From NCBI GenBank assembly GCA_013360195.1, contig JABWCQ010000018.1, positions 1 through 45,686 on the forward strand: a stretch of DNA of 45,686 nucleotides, given 5' to 3'. This document shows positions 16,192-26,900 of the stretch, one piece after another. Source of the DNA: a bacterium (lineage in GTDB: Bacteria; Electryoneota; RPQS01). Made by a program: the position numbers and the translations under genes. Positions within the stretch are counted from its first letter, which is position 1; every line of letters starts with the position of its first letter. Under the pieces are notes generated by a model, which ran no database searches, had not been told where the DNA came from, and saw only the letters and a program-made list of their open reading frames with translations.

Positions 16192-16793
16192 GACTTACGC
16201 TGCTGATTTTGCTGGTGGCAATTGCATCAGCGGGCTATAGTCAATCCCCGGCGAGAATTGCCACGGACTATGAGTGGCAGCTCAGTCAACCGGGGCGAAC
16301 GCTTTTTCGTGACCGATTGCCTGTCGGTCAGATTGCGCTTGTCGCCGGTAAGAAGGAGAAGGCAACCGGCGAAGTGCTGCAGATGCTGACAGACATCGCT
16401 TTCATGCCGGGTGACTCCAATCGATTTTTTGCGGTAGCAATTCGAGTTGGCGAAGGGGATCGCGTGTTTTCGGAAGTTCTTGCGGATGCCGAAGAGCTTC
16501 CCGAATTGATTCGCTCCGCACGGTACATTGGTCAGACTGCGCGCGACATCGCATCAACGGAACGCGCAGAAACGAACATCACGTTTCACACGCGTGCGGG
16601 TTTCAGTCTCGAATTTGTGCAAGCAGGCACGCGCCAGCAGATATCCGTTGCCCTGCCTGATCCGTTTTCCGACGGCGAAATAATCCGGGACATCTCGTTG
16701 GATCAACTTTCATTGTTTGCTGATTTGCTTGATTTGACAATTTTCGAGCTGAACCGTCAGGGTGCGGGCTTGAAAGTGAAGAGCAATAAATAG
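16188..16793 (+). CDS. exported protein of unknown function, coupled to preceding gene
   Basis: The GTG at 16188 overlaps the upstream stop as GTGA and gives a clean signal peptide (MRLTLLILLVAIASAGYSQ); an earlier in-frame ATG at 16107 would put the hydrophobic stretch internally and is rejected. The mature part is about 180 residues, with no cysteines in the core, and no family was recognised. Its strands 'AVRVGEGDRVFSEVLADA'-like and 'LSLEFVQAG' suggest a beta-rich fold. Translational coupling implies stoichiometric production with the SH3/DUF5763 protein, a possible periplasmic pair. Confidence 0.75.
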   Translation: MRLTLLILLVAIASAGYSQSPARIATDYEWQLSQPGRTLFRDRLPVGQIALVAGKKEKATGEVLQMLTDIAFMPGDSNRFFAVAIRVGEGDRVFSEVLADAEELPELIRSARYIGQTARDIASTERAETNITFHTRAGFSLEFVQAGTRQQISVALPDPFSDGEIIRDISLDQLSLFADLLDLTIFELNRQGAGLKVKSNK

Positions 16794-16803
16794 AAAAATC
16801 AAA

Positions 16804-17388
16804 GTGCGTTATTCCGATTTAACAGAAAAAACAAAGAACCTTGCGCCGGGCAAGCACATTATCGGCGAGTACGGCACGGGCAGAGTTATTATTCACAATG
16901 TCGGCACGAGACATCACTATATGTCTCCCCGTCCCGAGTATCGCTTGATTATTGAGACCGGCGGCAAGAGTTATTCACCCCGGCATAGTGATTTTCTGAC
17001 AGACTATCTGCTTAAATGCGAGTGTCGTCCTGAGCTGAGGCTCGCGCTGTCTGAAGCTTGCGATGCCGTGTGCAATGGAGCCGGTCCGTCCGAGTTAAAG
17101 GAATCCGGGAAGTTGCCGCCCCATTTTTCGGAAGTGAGCGACGCGACTTGGACGTATCAGACCTCGAATTTTCAGACAGGCGGGCTTTCGACGGAGCTCT
17201 TTTTGAACGGACTGCAAGCGCTGATCCGCGTCTATGATTTGAACGACCCGGAATTGAAAGCCCCGGAGGCATTCCGCAAAGCGTTTCTTGACGTTCAAGG
17301 CGGCAAGTCCGTTGCCGAGGCTTCACAGCGGCTCCGTCCGCAGATCAGAGGTGGTAAACGTTACTTCGACCGGCTCGAGCGCGCATAG
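16804..17388 (+). CDS. hypothetical protein
   Basis: 194 residues from a GTG 10 bases after the preceding stop; no strong ribosome site. Soluble, no signal peptide. The N-terminal third is beta-rich ('HIIGEYGTGRVIIHNVGTRHHY', 'YRLIIETGGKSYSP'). The middle has a Cys-containing 'KCECRPELRLALSEACDAVC' segment, and the C-terminus is helical and basic ('RLRPQIRGGKRYFDRLERA'). No family was recognised. It lies in a compact plus-strand series leading to the glycosyltransferase. Confidence 0.7.
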   Translation: MRYSDLTEKTKNLAPGKHIIGEYGTGRVIIHNVGTRHHYMSPRPEYRLIIETGGKSYSPRHSDFLTDYLLKCECRPELRLALSEACDAVCNGAGPSELKESGKLPPHFSEVSDATWTYQTSNFQTGGLSTELFLNGLQALIRVYDLNDPELKAPEAFRKAFLDVQGGKSVAEASQRLRPQIRGGKRYFDRLERA

Positions 17389-17390
17389 GC

Positions 17391-17450
17391 ATGAGTTTGT
17401 TCACCGGGTTTGGGTTCGCACCTGAACTTAGCGATCAGGTTACCTCGTGA
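17391..17450 (+). CDS. possible 19-codon leader ORF coupling to the glycosyltransferase
   Basis: An ATG two bases after the stop of the preceding gene opens a 19-codon frame ending in TGA that overlaps the GTG start of the GT2 gene as GTGA. It is in a different frame from both neighbours. It lacks a distinct ribosome site, so translation would depend on reinitiation. It may be chance; the double junction geometry is what makes it worth noting. Confidence 0.25.
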   Translation: MSLFTGFGFAPELSDQVTS

Positions 17451-18613
17451 GCGACATTATTTGGATAGTTCTGTTCTGGGTATGCGCAGGGCTGATGGTG
17501 TATACTTACTTTGGCTATCCACTTACGCTAAGGTTGTTGAAGAAGCGCTACTCAAGGCCTCCGCTGATGGATGAGAACGATTGGCCCAGGGTTGCAGTGA
17601 TGATTCCCGCTTACAATGAAGAGACGGTAATCAATGAAAAAGTACTGAACTGTCTTGCACAAGACTACCCGGCAGAAAAACTTCAAGTACTTGTTGGTTC
17701 CGATGGAAGCACGGATAAGACGGACGAGCTTGTTGGATCAATTGACGACCCTCGCGTGAAACTCTTGCGACTCGGTGGTCGCAATGGCAAGCCTCTGGTG
17801 CTTAACAAGCTTTACGAGCATGCAACAGACGCGGAAGTTGTCGTAATAAGTGATGCAAACATTCAATGGGATAAACAGGCTCTGAGGATGGCATGCAGGC
17901 ATTTCGCGGACCCGCAAGTGGGTGTCGTCTCTGCCGGTCGTTATGCGATTTCGGACAGTCGCGATGAATTGGCTCTCGAAGAGCAGCACTACACTGCACA
18001 TGAGAATAACTTGAAGACATTGGAGAGTCATGTCGGGGGAATGAGTGGCGGGCTTGGGATGTTGCTGGCGATTCGCCGATCCTTGTTTCGTCCCTTCCCG
18101 CCCGGGTCAGCCAATGACGACACTACACCCATGATATGGGCAACGCTGGCGGGCTATCGATCTGTTTGGGAGATGGAATCCAAAGCCTATGAACGTTCAG
18201 GCCAATCATTTCTTGAAGAGTTCCGTCGCCGCATACGGATCGGAGTTGGTAACTACCAGACCCTTTTCCGCTACATCAGTGTTTTGAATCCGCGGTACGG
18301 ACTTGCTTCATATACCTTCTTCTCTCACAAGGTTGTCCGATGGCTCTTTCCTTTCTTAATGATTGTTGCACTTGTTTCCAATTTCCTATTGCTGGAACTG
18401 CCCTTTTATAAGGCGATGCTGGTGTTTCAACTTTCCGTATACACCGTTGGCCTGCTCGGAGGTATACTTGCGGCGTTCAATGTGCGGCTGCCGCCTGTAA
18501 CCTCGCTTTTTCACTTCCTGGCGATGAATGCAGCGTTACTATGGGGATTCTTTCGTTACCTTAAGCAGGGCAATCGCAAGTTTGTCTGGGAACCAACTGC
18601 CCGCAGCAACTAA
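17447..18613 (+). CDS. membrane glycosyltransferase, family GT2
   Basis: 388 residues from a GTG. One N-terminal transmembrane helix (about 3-25) precedes a GT-A domain with 'VAVMIPAYNEETVINEKV', the donor-binding 'VGSDGSTDKT' (Asp86) and the DXD-like 'SDAN' (136-138). Further on are 'GGMSGGLGMLLAIRRSLF', the acceptor-side 'NDDTTPMIWATLAGY' and the processivity-type 'RRRIRIGVGNYQ'. Two or three C-terminal helices and 'KFVWEPTARS' follow. This is the layout of polysaccharide-synthesising GT2 enzymes (hyaluronan or cellulose synthase-like) at the inner membrane; the sugar cannot be named. The dCMP deaminase gene starts four bases after its stop. Confidence 0.92.
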   Translation: MSDIIWIVLFWVCAGLMVYTYFGYPLTLRLLKKRYSRPPLMDENDWPRVAVMIPAYNEETVINEKVLNCLAQDYPAEKLQVLVGSDGSTDKTDELVGSIDDPRVKLLRLGGRNGKPLVLNKLYEHATDAEVVVISDANIQWDKQALRMACRHFADPQVGVVSAGRYAISDSRDELALEEQHYTAHENNLKTLESHVGGMSGGLGMLLAIRRSLFRPFPPGSANDDTTPMIWATLAGYRSVWEMESKAYERSGQSFLEEFRRRIRIGVGNYQTLFRYISVLNPRYGLASYTFFSHKVVRWLFPFLMIVALVSNFLLLELPFYKAMLVFQLSVYTVGLLGGILAAFNVRLPPVTSLFHFLAMNAALLWGFFRYLKQGNRKFVWEPTARSN

Positions 18614-18617
18614 AGAC

Positions 18618-19148
18618 ATGACCAAGAAAATCGACCGCATCTCCTGGGACGAGTATTTCTACAATCTCGTTCATCTCGTATCCATGCGGTCGGCATGTTT
18701 GCGCCGCGCAGTCGGGGCGATGATTGTCCGCAATCATCAAATTCTTGCGTCCGGGTACAACGGCCCGCCCGCCGGCCATCCCCATCCGGAAGAATTGGGC
18801 GGCTGCGAGCGTGAAATCGAAGGCATAAAGTCAGGTGAACGGCTTGAACTCTGCATCTGCTTGCATGCCGAACAGAATGCACTCTTGCAATGTGCCCGCA
18901 ACGGAGTCTCCGTCGAAGGCGCGGAAATATACGTAACTGTCTTTCCCTGCCCGATTTGTGCGCGAATGATTGCGAATTCGGGCATTAAGAAGGTCAAGGT
19001 TTTCGGAAGCTACCCCGGCGAAGACAGAAGCCGAAAGGTGCTCGAGAATGTTGGCATCAAAGTTGAATTGCTGGATGTCACCGGTTTCCGGACCCCGCTT
19101 GCCGGACCGGAAGGCTGGGAGACCGAGTTGGAGAAGTTTAAGAAGTAA
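18618..19148 (+). CDS. comEB: dCMP deaminase (ComEB-type cytidine/deoxycytidylate deaminase)
   Basis: The ATG at 18618, four bases after the glycosyltransferase stop, gives a 176-residue protein of normal length; an earlier in-frame ATG lies inside the upstream gene. Zinc-site residues are His83 and Glu85 in 'LHAEQNALLQ' and Cys111 and Cys114 in 'PCPICARMI'. 'ASGYNGPPAGHPHPEELGGC' and 'LCICLHAE' match the dCMP deaminase subfamily, which has additional structural Cys/His. It converts dCMP to dUMP for thymidylate synthesis. Being cotranscribed with a glycosyltransferase is probably incidental. Confidence 0.93.
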   Translation: MTKKIDRISWDEYFYNLVHLVSMRSACLRRAVGAMIVRNHQILASGYNGPPAGHPHPEELGGCEREIEGIKSGERLELCICLHAEQNALLQCARNGVSVEGAEIYVTVFPCPICARMIANSGIKKVKVFGSYPGEDRSRKVLENVGIKVELLDVTGFRTPLAGPEGWETELEKFKK

Positions 19149-19225
19149 ACACCCTATAATAAGCTGGTGAGTCTCGCGCCACGAGTACATCACCCGAACC
19201 ATCAAACCCAGACTGGGGAGTTTGT

Positions 19226-20581
19226 ATGAAGAGATTCAAGACAGGAGTTGCCCGTTGGCTCGTGCTCTGCACGACCGTCGCAGCCGTCGCATTGTTTGCC
19301 GGTTGCGAGAGTGATGATGACGACGATGATAATCAGCAGCCGACGTACTCGATGACCGCTGATTACTCCGACGACATTGCGAATGCGTGGATTCAAACCG
19401 CGCGGCAGATGGTGAAGAACGCCAGCATGTCACCTCCACGCGCCGCGCGCGCCTATGGCTACCTCGGACAGGTGATTTATGAAGGCGTGGTGAATGGTAT
19501 GCCGCAGCACATTTCGCTGTATGGCCAGATTAACGGAATGCCGCAAGTTCCTGCGACAAACCCGGACCTCGAATACCATTGGCCGTCTGTAGTGAACAAG
19601 GGTTCGCTCGACATTTTGATGTATCTCTTCTCCGATGCGACTCCCGAAGTGCAGGCGTTGGCAACTGCGCAATTCGATGCGATGCACGCCGAATACGAGC
19701 AGATTCTCTCCACTGAAGTGCTGCAGCGCTCTGAAGCGTATGGCCAGCTTGTTGCAAGCATCATTCGCGTGTGCGCCGATCAAGACGGTTATGCAACTAA
19801 TCACAATTGCGCTTACACACCTCCGGTCGGTGAGGGTTTGTGGGAACCGACTCCGCCTGCGTTTGCGCCAAATCCTCTGGAGCCGTGCTGGGGACAGCAG
19901 CGTCCATTCGTTCTTGACGATGCCGGTGTCCAGTGTTTTCCTGATGCGCCGCCTGCTTATTCAACGGATCCGAGCTCCCAGTTTTACACTGAAATGATGG
20001 AAGTCTACAACATCGTTCAGGCTGCCGATCCGGAACAGCTTGCGATCGCCCGTTTCTGGGCGGATGGCGGCGGCACTTCCACTCCTCCCGGGCATTGGCT
20101 CAATGTTGTCAACATAATCCTGAACAGTGAAAACGCAAATCTCGCGGAAGCAGCGGAAATCTACTGCAAAGTGGGTATCGCTGTTAACGACGCGTTCATT
20201 TCCTGCTGGCGCTCGAAGTATCTAATGAACTACTTGCGCCCGGTAACTGCGATTCGCGACTTGGTTGCCGGAGCTGAGAACTGGCTGCCGCCGATTACGA
20301 CTCCGCCATTCCCGGAATGCACGAGCGGTCACTCCACACAAAGCGGTGCAGTCTATGTTGTGCTTGAAGATTTCTTCGGCACAGTGTCGTTCACTGATAC
20401 GACTGCGAATGCCCAGTATCCTGCGCGCACGTTTGACAGCTTCGAAGATGCTGCTTGGGAAGCCGCTTATTCCCGCATTTACGGAGGAATTCACTTCCGG
20501 TTTGCTTGTGAAGAAGGAGTTACGCAAGGCGAATGCATTGGTCAAGCCGTACTCGCGCTGAACTTCCGCGCCAATTCGTAA
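19226..20581 (+). CDS. vanadium-haloperoxidase/PAP2-like lipoprotein
   Basis: 451 residues; GGGAG precedes the ATG. The signal peptide ends at a lipobox with LFAGC (Cys27), and an Asp-rich linker (six Asp in a row) follows. The C-terminal half has the acid-phosphatase/haloperoxidase signature: 'NYLRPVTAIR' (about 337-346), 'FPECTSGHSTQSG' (about 362-374) and 'SRIYGGIHFRF' (about 416-426), where the last His is the expected metal- or phosphate-linked residue. In bacteria such proteins are annotated as vanadium-dependent haloperoxidases or PAP2 phosphatases. Which reaction it performs cannot be told from the motifs alone. It is followed by a strong bidirectional terminator. Confidence 0.85.
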   Translation: MKRFKTGVARWLVLCTTVAAVALFAGCESDDDDDDNQQPTYSMTADYSDDIANAWIQTARQMVKNASMSPPRAARAYGYLGQVIYEGVVNGMPQHISLYGQINGMPQVPATNPDLEYHWPSVVNKGSLDILMYLFSDATPEVQALATAQFDAMHAEYEQILSTEVLQRSEAYGQLVASIIRVCADQDGYATNHNCAYTPPVGEGLWEPTPPAFAPNPLEPCWGQQRPFVLDDAGVQCFPDAPPAYSTDPSSQFYTEMMEVYNIVQAADPEQLAIARFWADGGGTSTPPGHWLNVVNIILNSENANLAEAAEIYCKVGIAVNDAFISCWRSKYLMNYLRPVTAIRDLVAGAENWLPPITTPPFPECTSGHSTQSGAVYVVLEDFFGTVSFTDTTANAQYPARTFDSFEDAAWEAAYSRIYGGIHFRFACEEGVTQGECIGQAVLALNFRANS

Positions 20582-20604
20582 AAAGTAAGGCAACGTCTTA
20601 GATT

Positions 20605-20635
20605 GAAAGAGCCCTGCGATTCGCAGGGCTCTTTC
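20605..20635. terminator. perfect 14-bp hairpin terminator
   Basis: The arms GAAAGAGCCCTGCG and CGCAGGGCTCTTTC surround a 3-base loop. The stem ends in A/U-rich pairs both ways, with CTTTC on the plus side, so it mainly serves the haloperoxidase-like gene. Confidence 0.85.
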
Positions 20636-20892
20636 TGCTCGGAATGCGCACTGAAAGAGAGGATTGCAGACAAATCTGCCTCTGTAGAATTTCACCACGT
20701 GAAAATTCTGTTCACTGTGGGTGACATGCACAACAACTTATATATGCTCAGTCGCAATATCATATTCTATGTGTAGGATTCACAATAGCTAACCTGTTTC
20801 GATGCCGCTGAGTCGAAAGCAGCTCATTCAATCATTTGCCTTCAAGCGAACACATCGCACCGCATCGGATGTGATTTTCATTCACGAATTCA
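20636..20892. other. gene-free spacer with an imperfect palindrome
   Basis: No gene. An imperfect inverted repeat, AGAATTTCAC (20686-20695) and GTGAAAATTCT (20699-20709) with one bulged A, lies between the terminator and the promoter of the giant gene. It could be an operator or a hairpin; nothing links it to a known regulator. Confidence 0.3.
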
Positions 20893-20921
20893 TTGACAAT
20901 CTTACGCGAGAGGAGTAATTT
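20893..20921 (+). promoter_or_regulatory. sigma70-type promoter of the giant T9SS cargo gene
   Basis: TTGACA (20893-20898) and TAATTT (20916-20921) with an exact 17-base spacer. Transcription would start near 20928, leaving about a 40-base leader with AGGAGC just before the ATG at 20968. Confidence 0.65.
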
Positions 20922-20967
20922 AGAAAAATTGCCTCGTAAGTCTGAAAAGTAGCAAGGAGCAAGGAGC

Positions 20968-23900
20968 ATGAGTTACCGCAACACATTTTGGAAGGGGCTA
21001 TTGGCGTGTGCAGCGCTGATAGCGATGTCCGTCGCGGCCTACGCGGTCACACAGGACGACGTCGTGCGGCTGAAACAAAAGGTCGCTGCCGGTCTGCAAT
21101 TAAACGAATCGGAGTTTCAGCTTGCGCTGGAGGCCGAACAGCAATTAGGAAGTCAAATACTTATCCCCCAAACACCGGAAAGGCCACGCGTTCCGGGCGG
21201 CCGTCTCGATGAGTACCAGTGGAACGAAGTGACCTTTGAGTGGATTGACATCACGGGCAACGGCACAAATGCCGGAATCGTGAACGATGACCAAAACGTT
21301 GGTCCCTTCAACTTGGGATTCACCTTCACGTTCTACGATGTGGACTACACGTCGGTTCGTATGTGTTCGAACGGATTTGCGTCGTTCACAAGCACGTCAG
21401 CTCCGTGGACAAACGTGGCAATTCCGGCAGCGGCAGAGCCGAATGCCGCGCTGTATCCGTTCTGGGATGACCTGTATCCGCCTGCGGGAGGCGGGCAGTT
21501 CCTGTACTACGCCGATGCGGCAAACGACCGTTTTATCATGAGCTGGATTAACGTGGCGCATATCAACAGCAATGACGCGCGCTATTCGTTCCAAATCGTG
21601 ATTAATGAAGGCGGTTCGATCCAATACAACTATCAGTCGGTTGCAACGGCGACACCGGGCAATTCTAACTGTACGGTCGGTATTGAAAACGCAGCCGGCA
21701 ATGTTGCCCTGCAAGTTTGCTACAACGGCGCGGGAACGCTGCCGACGTCAAACTGGTCTATTGAACTCTCAGAAGGTGAAGAAGTTTTTGCCGACGTTTC
21801 TGGAACCGTGACGCTTGACGGCGGCGCGGGTGTCATGACGGCCGTGCAGGTGTCTGCAAATGGTTTGGGCTCGCCTGACACGAATCCTGCCGCGAATGGA
21901 CAGTACACTCTTGAAGATGTACAAATCGGCGCACGCCGCATTACCGCAAGCTTGGCAGGCTATCACAATGCCGCGCAGAACATTGAGCACACGGTAAACG
22001 GTACGACCGGTGTCAATCTGAATCTCATTCGCCTTGACCCGCCGGTTCCCACGAATCTCACAGGTTCTGCGAATAATGAAACCGGTGTTGTCACATTAGA
22101 TTGGGACAATTCACCAGATCCTTTGGTTGATGTTTATCCGGTGTATCGAAGATTGCAGGGCGAGCAGGACTGGGTGTTGCAGGGCACGCCGACCGCGTCA
22201 ACCTTCCAGCAGACTCTGACAGCGAACGGCATCTATCAGTATGCAGTTGCCGCTCGTGACAATGATGTGTCAACGCCTGTTGAGTCCGACCTGTCGGGCT
22301 CCATCAACGTACTCTATGGTGAATTGCCCGTCACCTCGATTGGTGGTAATGGTAATTATGATGACCGCATCCGGCTGCAATGGCTGGAGCCGGGAATCTC
22401 CGAAGGAACACTCTTGTCTTATGATGACGGCACGTCGGAAGTTTGGTTCCGTGTAGCAACTCCGAATGGCCCGAACGACTACTTCTGTATGCGGATGACG
22501 CCGCCGGATGACGCGACGTATCCATTAATGCTTTACGCAGCGACCATTTATATGGAACGCAGCGACCCGCTGCCGTGGGTGGGTATCTGTCCGCCAAATG
22601 CAGCGAACAACGGCGCAGACATAGACAACGCTCTGTTTGAGTGGACGAATATTGGTGCAGACAGTACTCCGGGCTGGCTCTTTGCCGAAACCGACGGCTC
22701 CGTGTTTCTCGATGCTCCGGGCGACTTCTACATTGCAATTCAATTCCCGCCGGGAGGCACCGGACCCGGTTGCGGTTCGGACAACAGCGCTCCTGATTCC
22801 CGCGCATATTGGACGAATACCTATCCCAACTGGAACACATTCTTTACGTATGATTGGATGATGCGCGCCTGGGTGGGCGGACCGCCGCCGGAAGGACTCG
22901 CTGGAAGCAATGGACGTTTTGAATTAGTGCAGATTGACGGCCGCGGTGGCTATGCTGAAGACCGAATTCCGCAGCGCACTATCGTAGTACCGACATTCGG
23001 CGATGACAAGGCTTCCATACTTGCCCGTGCGGAGTATGAAGCGACGCAAGGATTCCAGAATCCTCTTGATCAATGGTTCCCGCCCTACAGCCGCGCTCCG
23101 CAGGTTGCTCTGCGCAACGCCGATGGCCGCAGTCTCGATGAAATCGTGAACTATCGTGTGTATCGCGATGGAGCCTTGATTGGTTCACCCACTGAAACGA
23201 ACTACACGGATTTGAACCGGGTCGAGAATGTCTTCCATGACTACTATGTAACGGCATTCTATGACAACGGTCAGGAATCCGGCCCGTCACCGACTTTGCA
23301 CCTTACCTGCAACATGGCGCCTGCGGCTCCGACAAGTCTGACTGCCACACCTTCAGGATTCACAAATATGTCGCTCGCGTGGACGGCACCGGCGACGAAC
23401 GATGACGGTACCGCTTTGGTTGATCTGGCGGGCTACCGCGTCTATCGTGACGGTGTGCAGATTGGTACAACTGCGGCAGGGGTTACGACATATCTGGATA
23501 CTCCGCCAAACCCAACCGGACTTTACACGTGGACAGTCACGGCAGTAGATGAAGTTCCCAACGTGTCAGATCCGTCAAATGGTGCTGTTGGTTCAGTGGT
23601 CAGTCCGTGGGAAGTCAGCGATTTTGAATGGGTTGACATTACAGGTGTTGGAACGCCGCTTGGCATCACCGGCGACGATCAAAACGTCGGGCCGTTTAAC
23701 CTCGGGTTCAACTTCACCTACTTCGGAAACACCTACAATAGCATTCGCGTTTGCTCAAACGGCTGGGCGTCGTTCACAAGTACAGCGACAAACTATTTTA
23801 ACGGTACAATTCCCTCCGCCGCTGAACCTAACAATGCCCTTTACATTTGGTGGGATGATATGTATCCGCCCAGTGGTGGCGGCACATATCTGTACTATGC

Positions 23901-26900
23901 GGATGCCGCCAATGAAAGGTTTATTATCACGTGGGACAGCGTTCCTCACATTTCCAATGCTCAGGCGCGCTACACCTACCAGATAATTATCAATGCGGAC
24001 GGTTCGGTGACCTATAACTACGAATCCATGCCTACGGCGAATCCGGGTGTATCCTCTGGAACAATCGGTGTTGAAAACGCCACTGGTACAAATGCGATTC
24101 AGTTGCTATTCGACGGAACCGGTGACTTCACACCAAGCAACGGAAGCTCGGTGACTTTCTGGGCGCCAACTCCCGCTTACGGTCCTCTATCTGGCACCGT
24201 ATCACTCGATGGAGGAAACGGCAACTTGACACAAGTTCTCGTCCGCGCCAGTGGACGTGGAACACCGACCACCAACCCCAACGCGCAGGGACAATATCAC
24301 TTTGACTCTGTGGCTGTAGGTAACCGCACTGTTACTGCCTCGCTTGCCGGCTATCACACGACCTCTGTTCCGGTTCCGAACCACGATGAAGAAGGAACGA
24401 CCGGTGTCAACATCACGATGGTTCGTCTCGATCCGCCGGTGCCGACAAACCTCACAGGAACGGTTAACAACTCGACCGGACTCGTCTCCCTCGATTGGGA
24501 CAACTCGACCGATCCGCTTGTGGACGTTTACCCCGTCTATCGCAGACTGTCAACAGAACAAAACTGGACGTTAGTCGGCTCACCGACCGCTTCCAGTTAT
24601 ACGGAGACTTTGACTATTCCGGGAATTTATCAATATGCCGTTGCTGCCCGTGACAACAATGTTTCGACACCTGTTGAATCCGATCCCTCGACTCCGATAA
24701 CGATTCTCTATGGTAACTTGCCGGTAACTTCAATCGGCACGAACGGCAATTTTGACGATCGCATCCAGATCAGTTGGCTCGAGCCCGGAGTTCTGGAGGG
24801 TGAGTTGCTCTCTTATGACGACGGCACATCGGAAGTTTGGTACCGTGTTGCCACTCCAAATGGTGCGAATGACTATTTCTGCATGCGAATGACGCCGCCC
24901 GATGATGCGACCTATCCGTTAATGCTGTACGCAGCAACAATCTACATGGAGCGCAGCGACCCGCTGCCATGGGTGGGACTTTGTCCGCCGAATGCAACAA
25001 ATCAGGGCGCTGATATCGACAACCCGCTCTATGAATGGACGGATATCGGTGCCGACGGCACACCCGGCTGGCTGTTTGCCGAAACTGATGGTTCCGTCTT
25101 CCTTGATTCGCCCGGTGACTTCTATATTGTCATCCAATTCCCGCCGGGAGGAACCGGACCGGGATGCGGATCCGATAACAGCGCACCTGATTCCCGTACC
25201 TACTGGACAAACACCTATCCAACGTGGAATTCATTCTTCGCTTGGGATTGGATGATGCGCGCCTGGATCGGCGGCCCGCCGCCGGAAGATGTGTTTGGTT
25301 CACGCGGTCAGGTTATCGAAATTACGTCAAGCGGTGAACCGACCGGATACGCCATGGACCGCATTCCGCAAACGGCGATTGTTGAACCCGTATTCGATTC
25401 CGAAAACGAGAAGGACAATCTTCTTGCCCGCGCAGCCTATGAAACATCACTTGGCTTTGCCGATCCGATGGACAGATGGTTCGCTCCGTTTAGTCGTGCG
25501 CCGGAGGTGACTTGCACAGTCAATCGCGAACGCGGACGCAGCCTCGATGACATCACACACTATCGTGTCTACCGTCAGGGTACAGGTCAGATCGCCCAGA
25601 TTCCCGCGACTCAGCACACCTATCTTGATCTGAACCGTGTCGAAAATACGCCATACACCTATTGGGTGACGGCGGTGTACGACGGCACGAGTGAATCACC
25701 GGAGTCACCGCACGTCGTCGGTACTTGCAATATGGCTCCTGCTTCGCCCACCGGTCTTGATGGCAATCCGCTTGGAACAAACCAAATGGCTCTTGCATGG
25801 GTCGCTCCTGCAACGAACGACGACGGAACTCCGCTCGTGGACCTTGCAGGCTATCGCATTTATCGTGATGGGACCCAGATTGGTACGACCGCACCCGGTG
25901 TGACAACCTACATTGACACTCCGCCGGACAATCAGACGTTCTATACGTGGACTGTCACTGCAGTGGACGAAGTTCCGAACATATCGGATCCGTCCGCACC
26001 GGAAGTCGGAGCAGTTCAAAGTCCGTGGGAGACCATCGAATTCGAGTGGACAGACATCACTGCTAACGGCACGGTCATCGTGAATGCCGATGACATCAAT
26101 TCCGGCTTGATGGATCTACCGTGGGACTTCGAATACTACGGAAATACCTACTCTCAGTTCGCAGTCTGCTCAAATGGCTGGTTGTCATTTACGAGTACGA
26201 CGAACAGCCTTGGCGGTACAATGCCGAATGCGGCCGAGCCCAACAACACCATCGCGATTAACTGGATGGACTTGAACCCGGCGTCCGGCGGCGATGTGTA
26301 TATGTACAATGATGTTGCGAACGATCGCCTGATTATAGCTTGGGTCGCCGTTCCACAGTTTGGAAATCCGAACAACATCTACAACATGCAAATCGTCCTC
26401 GAACCGCCGACGGCCATCTATTTCTACTATCAGTCGGTCGGAGCCACGATTGGTACAGTCGGTGTTGAAAACGAGGATGGCAGTGACGCTATCGCGTTGT
26501 GGATGAATGGCCAGGGAGCGTTCCAGCCTGCCAACGAGACTGCCGTGGCCTTCTGGGCTGGTCCATCCGGTGCAGTCACCGGACTCGTGCGCGAGTTTGG
26601 CTCGAATGCGCCCATCGCCAATGCGGAAGTGACTTCGGCGCAAATGCCCGGAGAAATCGCCTTTACCGACGCTCAGGGTAATTACACTCTCGAAGTTGAG
26701 CCCGGTACGCATGACATCACGATTCACAAGCAGGGCTATTGTGATATGGTGTTTGAAGACGTCGTCGTGGATGACGGCGGTTCCACCACTCGCAACGCCA
26801 CAATGCGACAGCCGAACGCAAACTTCAGCTTGAGTTCACTGAATATCTACACACTTGCCGGACAAAACTCGATTGGCTCATTCGAAATCACGAATCCTGC

